This document shows, one piece after another, positions 24,501-36,439 of a DNA stretch of 60,000 nucleotides. The stretch's first letter is position 1, and the number at the start of each line of letters is the position of its first letter. The stretch comes from Lineus longissimus. Lineage: Eukaryota; Nemertea; Pilidiophora; Heteronemertea; Lineidae. The stretch spans positions 17,129,501-17,189,500 of the forward strand of contig NC_088308.1 of NCBI RefSeq assembly GCF_910592395.1, in the 5' to 3' direction. The translations under genes and the position numbers were made by a program. The notes under the pieces were generated by a model. That model was not told the origin of the DNA. It ran no database searches and was given only the letters and a program-made list of their open reading frames with translations.

Positions 24501-27500
24501 GGTAAGATACAAGCATTCTCTAGTTGGAATCTGGTTAACCAGACACGCTTTAGAGCTATGTAGACTGAATTCACATTTAGTAGACTGAGTTTACATTTAG
24601 ACAGGAACAGTTCTAAACGTTTCAAAATTATTCTGCTGTTACGTGATTGATTCTGTCTGCCCCAATCATCAGAATATGCCAGTACGGGGACTTGCCCAAC
24701 TAGATGGCTTAGACTTAAAGCATTGAATAAAAGATCATTGTTATTTGCTCTTACTTTCAGTATGCCATTGTGTTCACAACGCCACCATATCAGAACCAAA
24801 ATATTGACCATCCGGTTGAAGTGAAGATTCAACTCGTCCGCAAATCGGATGACGAAGAAAGTGAGGCAAAGGCATTTACATACTGCCCACAGCGAGGTAG
24901 GATTTATGATCAATCATTAGTCGAATTCAATCGGTTGTCCTTCTAGAGCGAAATCACACACAGCAAGCTATTAAAATCAATCCAGATTATTTTCGCACCC
25001 ACCAAGTCACACTAGCAGACGTGGGTCATTGACATCAGCAGACGTCGCAGATGTAGATGCAATAGACAAATTCGAAGAAGACGAATCAGTGCCGAAACAA
25101 ATCAAATGTGCACACTCAGAACATGTCAGTAGGCCTAAGCCGACTTTGGACAATGCCTAGAGACACGGCAATCCTTTGTTCAAGGTGAAACACATGACTG
25201 GTCAGTGCCAAAACAAACTTCTTCGAAATCGTCTATTGTAGCTGCAGTGTGGATCAGGTGTCACTCTTTTGAGTTGTACGAATGGCACTTTTGTGGAATA
25301 TTTCTCCAGTTTAATCTCAACTGCTCTCCTCCTCTTCCTGAAATCTCAGATAAAGAAGAAATACAAAGAAAACGACGGAAGAAAATCCTGATGCCGGTAT
25401 ACCCAGATGGTGGGGCAGAAGGAGAGGACCAAGGTAAGATATACTCCTTACAGTTCTATGCCACGTTTGTCCACTGATCGATGACACAACTGACTGCCTC
25501 AAAAGAAAACAGCTGGCGACCTTCCCAGTATTCCACATAACATTTGTTACAGACATCAATAGGGTAAACTCGAATGAGTTTTCTTTTGAGTCCTGTTAGG
25601 TCAATTCTTGGATGTTTCAAAACAGTCACGCATTCATCGACTTTAGTGATGAACCGCTGTAGGGAACTACATGTAATGGCGTTTTGTGCAGACATCTTTG
25701 TTAGATATTTAACGCTGTAAGGGTGGAGCTCAAATTCCACTCATAACGCTAGAAGGTTAGGAACTCGTGAGCTTAGGCGATGGGTCCAGTCTTGTTCTGT
25801 GAGTGTGATCGGTCTCTTTTGCAAGTTTTCCTGAGAGTTTGGTGGAAGACATGGTGGTGACACCCTAATCTTGTCATGTGGAGATGTAGTTTTTACTCCA
25901 CTTTTACCACATCAAAACTTGACCGTGTTTTACCCAAATCTGTTGCAGAGAACTGCCAGGATGGTGGAAATGTCCGTGGCACACGGACCCCAGGAAGTGG
26001 GGGCGCTGGCAGCACAAACGTACCGACTAGGCAGAACAGTTTGCAAAATGCCAGTTCCCCAAGACTGCCAACGATTCTTGATTCAAATGTTGTCTCCGAT
26101 TGTGCTGCAGTGTTTGAAAGACGCCAAGAGTTCCCGACGAAACATTTACCAGCTAATAAAATGCAGGAAGCGGATTCTTTCGGTGGTTTTGAAGAAGCTG
26201 ACACTGGTCGTATTATTGAACCTGAACACAAGATTCGGCCGTTAAAAACCCGAGTTGACCATGGCAACATACAGAGGGGCGTGATGGGAGAGAAAGATGT
26301 TGGCTGCCAAACAGAGTTGCATCCTGAAGAAGGTGAGATGCCCGTGTGGCATTCTCAAGGGTCATCATCAGCGTCCATGGCTTGGTGATGTCGTTTGTAT
26401 CCCTTGAAAGTGTCTAGTCCAGTACGCTTACCAGAGGTTAAAAGAAAGTCTAACTGATGGGTTCCGTCCTACTCAATGTACGGTAGACAAAATCCAAGTC
26501 GTCGACAAATTCAGTCATGATCAGCTCACATAGGGTGTGACGATGCACTTATCCTTGCCTTGGGACCAATATTACATAAAACTATGCCAATAATCAGTCG
26601 AAGGTTCATTGGGGACATCTAAAATACAAGGGTCTTTGTGAGGAAAGCCAGGCTGTGCACAACCTGTTACAATTTGAATATCGTCTTTTTCTTGATTCAT
26701 AACATCAGTTAGGCTTCAGGCATTTCCTTCTTCAACATACGAGAACGGGTTTTCGTTGCTGCTTGTGCAAAGGGTAAGAGCGTTGTGACTGACGTTGTGG
26801 CTGACCTTGCAACCTACAACAGTATAAAAAGTTGTCTGACAAACTTTACTCACTATTTTTCCGACATTTCAGAACTCAAAGATCGCTACACAGCGAATTA
26901 CAAGGGAACGTTGGCCTATAGTATTGCAGAGCGGTCCACCGCTGGCCTCTTGCAGTACGCAGTGACATCGGACACGAAGAGCCTTCTCCATGTGCAGAGG
27001 TATCTGTTAGGGGTGAAAGATGAGGAAGGGGACACGTAAGTTAATTTTTCGTTTCTCAATCTCTTCTTTCTCAGCATTGGCACCTGTAACAGTGCGTATC
27101 ACTGAGGTTATATTGATGTGCCAATTAAAGCCCAGCAATGTCAAGCCTAGTATAAAGAGGTTTGAAAGACTTTTAAGCACATTACGAGTTTTCATTTAAA
27201 GCTCAAATAAAATGCTTTCAATTTTTCAGTCCTCTTGACATTGCTATCGTCAACAAAAACAAAGATGTTGCCAAGGCCATGGTCGAAGTAGCTGCAACAA
27301 TTCAGGATGCTGACTTCCTCAATATAACTAACACAGATGGCCAGGTGAGACACTTTAAACATCTTTGTTGTGCTACATTAACAAAAAAATCGGTATATTC
27401 GAATGATGAATTCTGTATTTGGTACAAAAATTTAATGGTTTATGCATCAGACACGTTAGAGTAGAAATATTTACCTTTTTTTCGTTTGCATTTGTCACGC

Positions 27501-30500
27501 TTAAAAATTTAATGGTTTACAGTAATGAGAATACTGTCTCATGAATCTTTTAAAGGGTCAATATAGGCAGCAGCTAGGCAGGCAAGATAAAGTTACACAA
27601 AGTCGCCAATAGGGGTCTCTCACATCTCACAGTACGTCAAAACGATTCACGCTTGTACGAGGGATATATTTAGTGCTGAGTCTGACATGACCAAGGGCCC
27701 TTACTGTGTATACTAGTCACCTGAAGATGGCCAAATTAGCCCCTCTCCTCCTGCCTATAGTCCCCCTTTAGGAAAATATCTTCCATTGGCTTATTCAAGT
27801 GTTCTGTTGGTTGATTTCAGTCTGCTGTCCACTTGGCGGTGATTTACAAACAGCATGAAGTGTTCGACAGTCTGCTCCGATGTTATGCCGATCCTTCCGT
27901 ACAGGATAACGACGGGAATACCGCAGCTCACATCATAGCCATGGAGGATGACAAGAAGTGCATGGAGGTTCTCCTCAAATACAGGGACAACAAGCTTTAT
28001 AAGGACAATGTGGTTGACATGTCATGGGCTAACAAGAAGAATCACGAGGGTAACTTTCTCTAATCAGAATCTTTTTCATTTGATCCTATAAAATCGAATA
28101 AACTTTTTTGATTGGAAAAAACTGATCGAAATTTCATAATCTGTCAAACGAAAAATCACGAAATAAATAGATAACCCGGAATATTGGTTGGTTAACAGTA
28201 ATGACACCCCAATTTAAGTTTCATTTGATCCTATAAAATCGAATAAACTTTTTTGATTGGAAAAAACTGATCGAAATTTTATAATCCGTCAAACGAAAAA
28301 TCAGGAAAGAATAAATGACCCTGGAAATTGGTCGGTTTGCAATACTGACACCCCAATTTAAGTTTCATTTGATCCTATAAAATCGAATAAACTTTTTTGA
28401 TTGGGAAAACTGATCAAAATTTTATAATCCGCCATGATAAAAATCACAAAATAAATAAATGACTCTGGAAATTGGTCGGTTTACAATACTGACACCCCAA
28501 TTTAAGTTTCATTTGATCCTATAAAATCGAGTAAACTTTTTTGATTGGTAAAACTGATCAAAATTTTATAATCCGTCAAACGAAAAATCACGAAAGAATA
28601 AATGACCCTGGAAATTGGTTGGTTTACAATACTGATACACCAATTTAAGTTTCATTTGATCCTATAAAATCGAATAAACTTTTTTGATTGGGAAAACTGA
28701 TCGAAATTTTAAAATCCGCCGTGATAAAATTCACGAAGTAAATAAGTGACCCTGGAAATTGGTTGGTTTACAATACTGACACCCCAATTTAAGTTTCATT
28801 TGATCCTATAAAATCGAATAAACTTTTTTGATTGGGAAAACTGATCAAAATTTTATAATCCGCCATGATAAAAATCACAAAATAAATAAATGACCCTGGA
28901 AATTGGTCGATTTACAATAATGACACCCCAATTTAAGTTTCATTTGATCCTATAAAATCGAATAAACTTTTTTGATTGGGAAACACTGATCGAAATTTCA
29001 TAATCCGTCACACGAAAAATCATGAAATAAATAGATAACCTGGAATATTGGTTGGCTTACAGATTGTCTAACGCCCCAATTTGAGATCTCAATGTTTGGG
29101 TTATCATTTCAGGTGTAACACCACTCCATCTAGCGGTCAGATGTCAGAGCTTGTACTGCGTGAAAGCTCTGCTGAAAGCAAAAGTAGATCCTAACATAGA
29201 GGATGCGAAAAGTGGCCGCACAGCTTTACATATCTGCGCTGATGTCAACAACATTGGCATCCTAGGAGCTCTTCTAACAGAGGTAGGCGTCTCTTGAATT
29301 CATTATTCATGTAGGCTCTAGTCACAATGACATTGTTATGTATTTATGAAATGCGAGGTGAGCTGGTAACGGCTTTAGGGTTCTGTTACACTGATGCCAT
29401 TACCTTTTTATTAAGGACAACCTCTCTATTTAGGACACTAGGTTTGGTCCAAAATTGGTTATATCCTTTCAATTTGACCTTTCTAATCAGGTCACCTCTC
29501 AACGAAGGACATTACTGCCTTTTGTGCAGGTGCCCCTTAAAGGCCTACACCATTCGTTAAAAATGTTGAATTTGTAATTGAATTTGAAAATTTTCAATTG
29601 CGTAAATACGTACTGAATATAAATTTCAGCATTTCCTTTGTGTCGACTGATATACAAATACTATGAATACCAAGTTTCAACAAATTTGTATTCATAATAA
29701 CTGCACTACGGCATTGTGTATTAGTGGATTTCTATGTAAACTGGACCACAAGTAATAACGAACGGTGTACCCCTTTAACCAGCTTGAAAAGGTTGACACA
29801 GTACATGAGTATATACACTGGAACCCCCCTCAGCGGACACCTCTCTATTAAGTACAACCTCTCAATTAAGGACACTAGGTTTGGTCCAAAATTGGTTGTT
29901 TCCTTTCAATTTGACCTCTCTAATCATGACACCTCTCGACTAAGGACAGCATTAGTCAGTCCCGAGGGTGTCCTTGATAGCAAGGTTCTACTGTACATGC
30001 ATGCTCACCTTATATATTCTTAGTAAAATCTACATCAGTAAACATTTTGCATTTGTCGGTGAAGATGATACTGATGTTCTATCTGTTCTTTAAGGGTAAC
30101 CCGGATGTGAATATCAGGGATTACGACGGTCTGACACCACTTCATATTGCCGTAAGCCGAGGCAGTATCGGCATGGCGGCGCTGCTGATGCTGCGAGGAG
30201 CCGACCCGAACATCGAGTCGAATCGTACTGCAAACACTGCTCATGTAGATGATGAAGCTGAAGAGTGTGCAGCGGCGCAACAAGACGGAGTCCGCGGAGA
30301 GACGCCAATGGACTTCGCCAAGCAGCTGAAGAATTTAGAAAACGACAAAAAGAAGGTAATGGTTGTACAGTACAACCTCTCTATAAAGGACACCCTCGGG
30401 TGCTGTCCTTAATAGAGAGGTGTCCTGAATAGAGAGGTCAGAATGAATGGAAACAACCAATTTGTGACCGAAACTAGTGTCCTTACTAGAGAGGTGCCTG

Positions 30501-32680
30501 CTAAGGGAGGTTCCACTGTATTTGGCAAGTCAAGTATGGGGTGTTTCAGCTGGGAGTCCTGAAGTCCAGTCATGGGCCGGCTGGCATCTTGGGCACAGAA
30601 TTTGTTTGTCACTCAGTGCCGCAGTATCTTGGTGGGTGGAGATTGTAAGGAATTGCCCAGAGTTCTAACCACAAAACTAGGCAGTCTAGTAACTGCTTTG
30701 AGTAACAACTGAGGCAGCAGTGGAGATTGTAAGGAATTGCCCAGAGTTCTAACCACAAAACTAGGCAGTCTAGTAACTGCTTTGAGTAACAACTGAGGCA
30801 GCAGTGGAGATTGTAAGGAATTGCCCAGAGTTCTAACCACAAAACTAGGCAGTCTAGTAACTGCTTTGAGTAACAACTGAGGCAATGTGTGTGTCCGAGA
30901 CTTACCTGTAGTAATATTTGTTTGTTTATTTTTCAGTTGATCAGGATACTAGAGGGGGAATCCTACGCGAATGTGAGTTCTGTCGCCAAGGGGATGCAAG
31001 GAGTGAAGTTTAATCCGCACGATGATCTCCCTCCAATCGATTCCTTGTACAATTCGTTGAACGACTTAGGAGTGCAGGCCTTACCTCAAGGTAAAGCTTT
31101 GTCTGCCTCTTTCATTTGTCATTATGCTACAGGGTGTCCCGAAGGTTGCGTTAAGCAAAATTTTCTCCAGAAAGCCAATGCTTATTCCTGAAAAAGGATG
31201 ATGAGAATGCAACAGTATCATTTGAGGCTTTGGACACTTTATCCAGAAGAAGGTCGGGGGGGGAGATTTTATGAGCCCAGGTGACAGTAATTTTCTCCAC
31301 TCGTCCCAATTCTATGAGGGTAGTACCTAGTAGCAACACTAACTGCATAATATTTGGTTGCACACACCGTTAAACATGAAACGGTGTCTGGGTGCATTTA
31401 GCGTAATTGAGAGGCCTGCCATTCAATGGAATTAATAATATACGCTCTAACATATTCTTTTTTGTTTCTCCTTCAGGGGATATTTTGGATCTAAACTTCG
31501 GCGTCCGATACAAGCTAGCCCAAGTGCTAGACAAGGATAACAGTGCGCGTGGTTGGAGAGGTCTAGCGGAGAAGATAGACCTGGATGCGCTTATTGAGCC
31601 ACTGGGGAGAGAGAAGAGTCCAACGATGGCATTGCTTGATAACTATGAGGTATGTACATGTACTAGGTGACACAAAAAACAATATTTACTTTCGTTCTTG
31701 AATAACTCCCAAAATAGATTTCTGCCTATTTGTTACCAAGACAAATACTTTCGGTTCCCTGTTTGTTTGATCTCATGCCAAATTTTTTTCTTGAGCAATA
31801 GCTATTCAAATCGTTTGGCACCTCTGCACCCAAGCTAAAAATCAAAGAAAATTGTTTGACTCGCGAGACGTTATTGATACCTTTTAATATATCTCACATT
31901 ATTTCCCACCAGGTTATTGACGGAACTGTAGCAAAACTAAAGGAAGCGCTAACTGCGATTAATCGACCTGACCTTATAAAGGTGCTGGATCAACATGCCA
32001 AGGTTGTCACGAAACGTAAGTAGACATCTTTCTGGTCGGAATTGATGTTGGCCCTCTGCATTTTCATGCAATATGCAGCTATTTGCAGGGTTTCCGCCAG
32101 GATTAAGTTTGAGGGGAGGAAAAAAAAAACTTTTCCTAAAATATTTTTTTTCTTAAAAAGGGTATATGACCACTCCTGAGACGTTTTTTGGCCCTAAAAC
32201 CGCTACAATTGGCTCCCAAATGCGCTTAATTTACATATCAAATCATGAAAATTACTCATTTGACAGTAAAACAAACTTTAGTGCTCAAAATTAAGGGGGG
32301 GATATCCCCCCTTGAAATATTTTAGGGGCGGAAACCCTGATTTGTAAATCTGTCTTTAACTTAGATACTGAGACAACATCAAATGACACAGTTACACCAG
32401 CCGCATGTCCATGAAAAATACACCCTTTTTGGCAAGTTGTTTCATTCAAAGAGACGCAAGTATTATGACATCTCCACGAAGACTCGTGTTGAACGTCTGC
32501 TTAATTGACACATTCATGACAGTGCTTTTAAAGATTGATGATGATTATCTTTCAGGTCGTTCAAAAGCAAATGGGCCGAAGAGTTTAGATTCAGGTTACC
32601 TGTCAGTAGCACATTCAGCGTCTGCAACAAAGAGTTTACCCACTGTGACTGGAAACAGAGACAAGTCAAGAAAAGACTGA
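21530..32680 (+). CDS. NFKB1-like: NF-kB p105/p100-type protein (Rel domain, ankyrin repeats, death domain), 1030 aa
   Basis: A transcription factor carrying its own IkappaB-like inhibitor. Coding exons: 21530-21614, 22046-22182, 22541-22692, 23127-23239, 23655-23810, 24090-24194, 24407-24501, 24761-24896, 25350-25433, 25949-26332, 26720-27035, 27230-27344, 27821-28049, 29113-29282, 30095-30355, 30937-31090, 31477-31649, 31913-32015, 32556-32680. All splice phases agree, giving 1031 codons including the stop (human p105 is about 970 aa). Domains: acidic N-terminus 1-28; Rel DNA-binding and dimerisation region about 30-330 with recognition loop [13 protein letters not shown] (45-57); NLS RKRRKK (333-338); modest Gly-rich stretch (about 350-375); ankyrin repeats about 520-845, with an acidic insert before the last repeat as in vertebrate p105; death domain about 890-980; C-terminal DSGYLS (1001-1006). 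The start ATG is the first in its exon. This ankyrin/death-domain layout is NFKB1/NFKB2 class, not RelA or Dorsal class. Confidence 0.95.
21621..21858 (+). repeat. 47-bp minisatellite starting 6 bp after the first NF-kB coding-exon donor
   Basis: Five units containing CATTCTCATTCTATAAGAC; marker at 21644, 21691, 21738, 21785, 21832. Donor GT is at 21615. Confidence 0.9.
22046..22182 (+). other. Exon encoding the Rel recognition loop with Ser in place of Cys
   Basis: The exon reads [13 protein letters not shown] at residues 45-57. In most NF-kB proteins the motif is RFRYxCEGxSHGG; here codon TCT gives Ser50 where the redox-sensitive Cys normally sits. The rest of the loop is intact. See findings. 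Confidence 0.9.
22837..23019 (-). mobile_element. Pogo-like MITE, copy 9
   Basis: Full length, in the NF-kB intron between 22692 and 23127. Confidence 0.85.
25456..25740 (-). CDS. Antisense open frame in NF-kB intron, 94 codons, unknown
   Basis: A minus-strand frame without stops, beginning [13 protein letters not shown] and rich in Cys, Tyr and hydrophobics, inside the intron after the NLS exon. No repeat family seen elsewhere in the window covers it. It may be a decayed gene or transposon fragment; no promoter or splice evidence was found. Confidence 0.2.
   Translation of the reverse strand: MEFELHPYSVKYLTKMSAQNAITCSSLQRFITKVDECVTVLKHPRIDLTGLKRKLIRVYPIDVCNKCYVEYWEGRQLFSFEAVSCVIDQWTNVA
27549..27771 (+). 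mobile_element. Family-2 MITE, copy 4
   Basis: Close match to copy 1; in the NF-kB intron, 50 bp before the exon at 27821. Confidence 0.75.
28062..29085 (+). repeat. 144-bp minisatellite filling an NF-kB intron
   Basis: About seven units with TTTCATTTGATCCTATAAAA; starts about 12 bp after the donor at 28050 and ends about 28 bp before the exon at 29113. Confidence 0.9.
29395..29530 (+). mobile_element. Pogo-like MITE, copy 10, truncated
   Basis: Lacks both inverted ends; it abuts a family-3 element at 29535. Confidence 0.65.
29535..29779 (+). mobile_element. Family-3 MITE, copy 2
   Basis: Full-length copy in an NF-kB intron, sandwiched between two pogo-like MITEs. Confidence 0.7.
29813..29997 (+). 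mobile_element. Pogo-like MITE, copy 11
   Basis: Full length, 36 bp after a family-3 element. Confidence 0.85.
30364..30522 (-). mobile_element. Pogo-like MITE, copy 12
   Basis: Starts 9 bp after the NF-kB splice donor at 30356; one internal unit shorter than the consensus. Confidence 0.85.
30637..30888 (+). repeat. 84-bp tandem triplication
   Basis: Three almost identical units (GGAGATTGTAAGGAATTGCC at 30638, 30722, 30806), about 50 bp before the NF-kB acceptor at 30936. Confidence 0.9.
31477..32015 (+). other. Death-domain exons of the NF-kB gene
   Basis: Exons 31477-31649 and 31913-32015 encode a six-helix-like segment with [14 protein letters not shown] and a following MALLDNYE block, the usual pattern of the C-terminal death domain of p100/p105. 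It directly precedes the degron exon. Confidence 0.75.
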
Positions 32681-34290
32681 AAGATCAATGCGTTTTCGAA
32701 AGAAGTGGTTCATCTTTTTGCTCTTAAAGGCAAACTGTACTGATGAAAGTTCAGGCTGTTCATCTGCCATAACAAGGGCTGTGTGTATAATTCAATCAGG
32801 CTCTCACAGCAGCCAAAAGGACTAGAACAAAGCTTGCATTTGATTATTTACCCCGAGTAGGCTCTTCACATTCTGGAGATATGAATGCTACTCTTCGAGA
32901 CTGCAACCTAACGGTGAAACAGTGTAAATGATCAAATGCCGAGACTCCAAGAGACCATTGCCGTGATTCTGGTCGCTGTGGCCGACTCGAATTAAGAAAA
33001 GGTGGGAGACACTTGCACTTAGCACTCAAATTCCTGGTCAATTTTGACATGAAGGCGCCGCCACCCCCTCTTACTCCACCTTTGGTCGTATGGAGTCTTT
33101 TTTTATGTTGTAAATTGAGGAAGGGCATCAAAACAAAGGTTCCTGATCCTCCCGGATATGTGTTGTAAATCGTCAAAAACGTGAAGGCTACCTGTGTGCC
33201 TCTACCATGTCCTCTGGTTGAAGGCAATTCACTGTTCATCTTAGAGACTGTGAGGAAATATTTTCCCTCTTGATGTTTATATGAAAATTCTGGACCTTCG
33301 GGGTCTTTCCACCAAAAATCTGATTTCCGGGAATGATTTTTTAACCAGGAATTGCAGATACATGTATTGGTACCTATATAGAATCACTTTAGTGTAATAG
33401 TGCACTGTTTATGCCTTTTTGATATATTGATCATCTCGGAGCTGTATTTCACTGCAATTAGCTCCTTCTTGGTCGTGCTTTCTCTGGCAAAGTTTTTTTA
33501 GGTACATTGAATTTTTAAGTGTCGGATGAAATATAACATTTTGTTTGAATGCTGCAATCACCAAAAATCCAAAATGGGATAGCAGGTAATTGTGTCCGAG
33601 TATAGAAAATTAGATTACCCCAGATGTCAATGAATAAGTACTTTAGATGACGCATGATTCCAATTTTTTTCAGAAATTTGCATGTATTGCCTTTTGAAAT
33701 AGGTTTCCTCCCTTAGCCAGCATCAGTTTAGTAACTCAAAACACTGAATTGGTCCACCGTGGGAAAGTTCGGTATTTTTATTTGAAAAAGGTTGACAGGA
33801 TGGATTTTGAATAGCAAAGTTCGTGTACCCTTATCCAACGAATACCAGCTCAAAGCACTTGTCATTTTCCTGTAGTTTTCCAAGAACCATTGTATTGCAT
33901 CACTTAAGCTTCAAACATAGACCTGCTTAAGATCCAATTTTGTGAATCGTGCACTTCCATAAGGCTCTGTAGTCAATGTTGATTTTAACGGCCATGACGG
34001 TCAAAGAATTTACGTAATATGCATTATGTTAGGATTTCAACTCGACTTTTTTAAAATAGCGAGACCAGCAAAATTCCTCGCGTGATGTATTATTGACTTT
34101 TATGATTGTATATGAATAGTACCCTATCATGCTATGCTCTTCGATGAAAAATCCTAAATTCCCCAAGTTGGCGAATGTTTGGGCAAATTCAAGTTGATTG
34201 ACTTGTTTCTACTGTGTGTAAATATCTGTATGATACATGTATGAAATATTTGGGCCTATATGTTGAATAAACACCTATGTAAATTGCCCT
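32681..34290 (+). other. NF-kB 3' UTR with poly(A) signal
   Basis: About 1.6 kb of AT-rich non-coding sequence follows the stop codon. AATAAA at 34266-34271 is followed by a T-rich tract, the most plausible 3' end. A 131-codon minus-strand open frame at 32844-33239 has no recognisable features and is not taken as a gene. Confidence 0.6.
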
Positions 34291-35019
34291 TTTGTTTTAT
34301 TTACTCTCATTTGAGATGTCTATCCTATCCCATCCATCTCTGGCACTGAAAATTCATTTCTCTTGCTGGAATGGTTTTAGAATTGCCAAGCCTGCCTCTG
34401 CACACCTTGCATTGTCTTTGGAAGACGACATGTTCCCCTTACAAGGAAAACACAGATTGGGAAGGGACCCAGGCTTTTAGATTAGACCAAATTAGGCAGA
34501 CCAATATGGCATCTTTTCATCTGGAAACATGACATTAACCTCAATAGTCACCATGTACTAATGTTTTGATCAGTGAAAGATTATAACGCTGTCCTGTCCA
34601 GTTCAACCACGCTATGGCACTCTTGTTGTGATCATATCAAACACTGATGTGACATAGTCCTCTTGATCGGCCAAACAAGATTTGACATGGTTCCCTAGAT
34701 CAACCAAACTGACCCTTCCACCTCGGGTATAAAGCTTCTATCTTGATCTTCTTTCCAATTCTGGGCCGAGTTAAACCATACTTGGCAACTCCAGTCGCCC
34801 CTAGTTAAGGAGGTAACATTTTTGAAGTAGCCCATGAACTGGAGGTACATGTAGCTCAATACCTCAGGCAACATCAGGCCCCTTCTGCCTCTGACAGTGC
34901 TTTATTGCACTGTGCACTGAAGTCGGGTCCAATGCCCCAACTTAGCAACTCCAGTAGCCTACTGAAGTACCAATTGCAAATGGAACAACATCACGACCCT
35001 TAATTCTGCCTCTGGTAGA

Positions 35020-35480
35020 ATTTCCATCTCATTGTGCTCTTGAAGACATCAGACTCATAGGTACTTGAAGTACCAGTAGCTCATGTACCTTGTTGGCCAC
35101 ATTCACACGGGACATGACAATGCCTCTCTCTGCCTCTCTTGCAGAATTTCTATCTCGCTGTGCTCTTGGAAGACGTCAGACTCATAGGTTCCCTACTACT
35201 TGAAGTACCAGTAGCTCATGTACCTTGATGGCCACATTCACACTGGACATGACAATGCCTCTCTCTGCCTCTCTTGCAGAATTTCTATCTCGCTGTGCTC
35301 TTGGAAGACGTCAGACTCATAGGTTCCCTACTACTTGAAGTACCAGTAGCTCATGTACCTTGATGGCCACATTCACAGGAAACATGACAATACCCTTCTG
35401 CCTCTCTAGTAGAATTTCCATCTCGCTGTGCTCTTGAAGACCCCAGGCTCAAGTAGCCTTCATGAAGTAGCCCATGTACC
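35020..35480. repeat. 135-bp tandem repeat, about 3 units
   Basis: Unit with CTATCTCGCTGTGCTCTTGG and GACGTCAGACTCATAGG. Intergenic. Confidence 0.85.
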
Positions 35481-35489
35481 TGAGGTAGC

Positions 35490-35815
35490 TCTTGTCCTTG
35501 TTTTAATTAGCAGAGGATGTGCTGTCCTCTCAAAATCAACCAAGTTGTGACATCCTTGTTTTGATCAGTTGAGGATGTGACACTGTCCTCTCTAGATCAA
35601 CCAAGTTGTGACATCCTTGTTTTGATCAGTTGAGGATGTGACACTGTCCTCTCTAGATCAACCAAGTTGTGACATCCTTGTTTTGATCAGTTGAGGATGT
35701 GACACTGTCCTCTCCGGATCAACCAAGTTGTGACATCCTTGTTTTGATCAGCTGAGGATGTGACACTGTCCTCTCTAGACCAACCAAGCTATGACACTCT
35801 TGTCTTGATTATTCA
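35490..35815. repeat. 61-bp tandem repeat, about 5 units
   Basis: Unit with GTGACATCCTTGTTTTGATC and GAGGATGTGACACTGTCCTC. Shares this last block with the 110-bp array, so the two are related. Confidence 0.85.
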
Positions 35816-36439
35816 ATGCTGAGGAAGCGTTCTTCCTCTTCAGTTCAATGATGCTGTGACACTCTTATTTGATCAGTCAGAGATGGCACCGTCTTCTCTG
35901 GGTCACACTGGCCCTACCAAAACTATAGGACGCAACCCAAAGCTCTTTTGTGGTACCTCATATACCTGTGCATGGACAAAGGCCCCAGTGAAGCCATTTC
36001 ACATATCGGGTCGACCATGTTGTGTATGTAGGACAAGTGTCTAGATCAAGTAGTAACACTCTTGGTTGATCAGTTGAGAATATGACACTGTCCTCTCTAG
36101 ACCAACCAAGCTGTGACACTATTGCTTTGATCAAGCAAAGTACAGTGACATCGTCCTCTAGATCCGTATGTAGGCTTCCTATGTCAACACCAGGACCCTT
36201 CCGCCCCTGCCCTGGTAGAGCTTCCACTCACATTCAGTATGCCCTTGAAGACAGGTCCAAGTACCAGTACCCTAATGAACAACTCAAGTAACCCTCTTTA
36301 ACTAGCCTATATACCTTAGGAAGACCATGACCACCTGAGACATTATCATGACACTTCCGAGCTTTTATCTCAATGAGCACTTAAAGATTGGCCCAAGTAC
36401 TCTAATTAAAGTAGCCTATGTGTCAACAAGTCAAGACTT

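Noticed and set aside
32844-33239. 131-codon minus-strand ORF in the NF-kB 3' UTR
   Set aside because: No domain, no splice context and biased composition; best read as chance.
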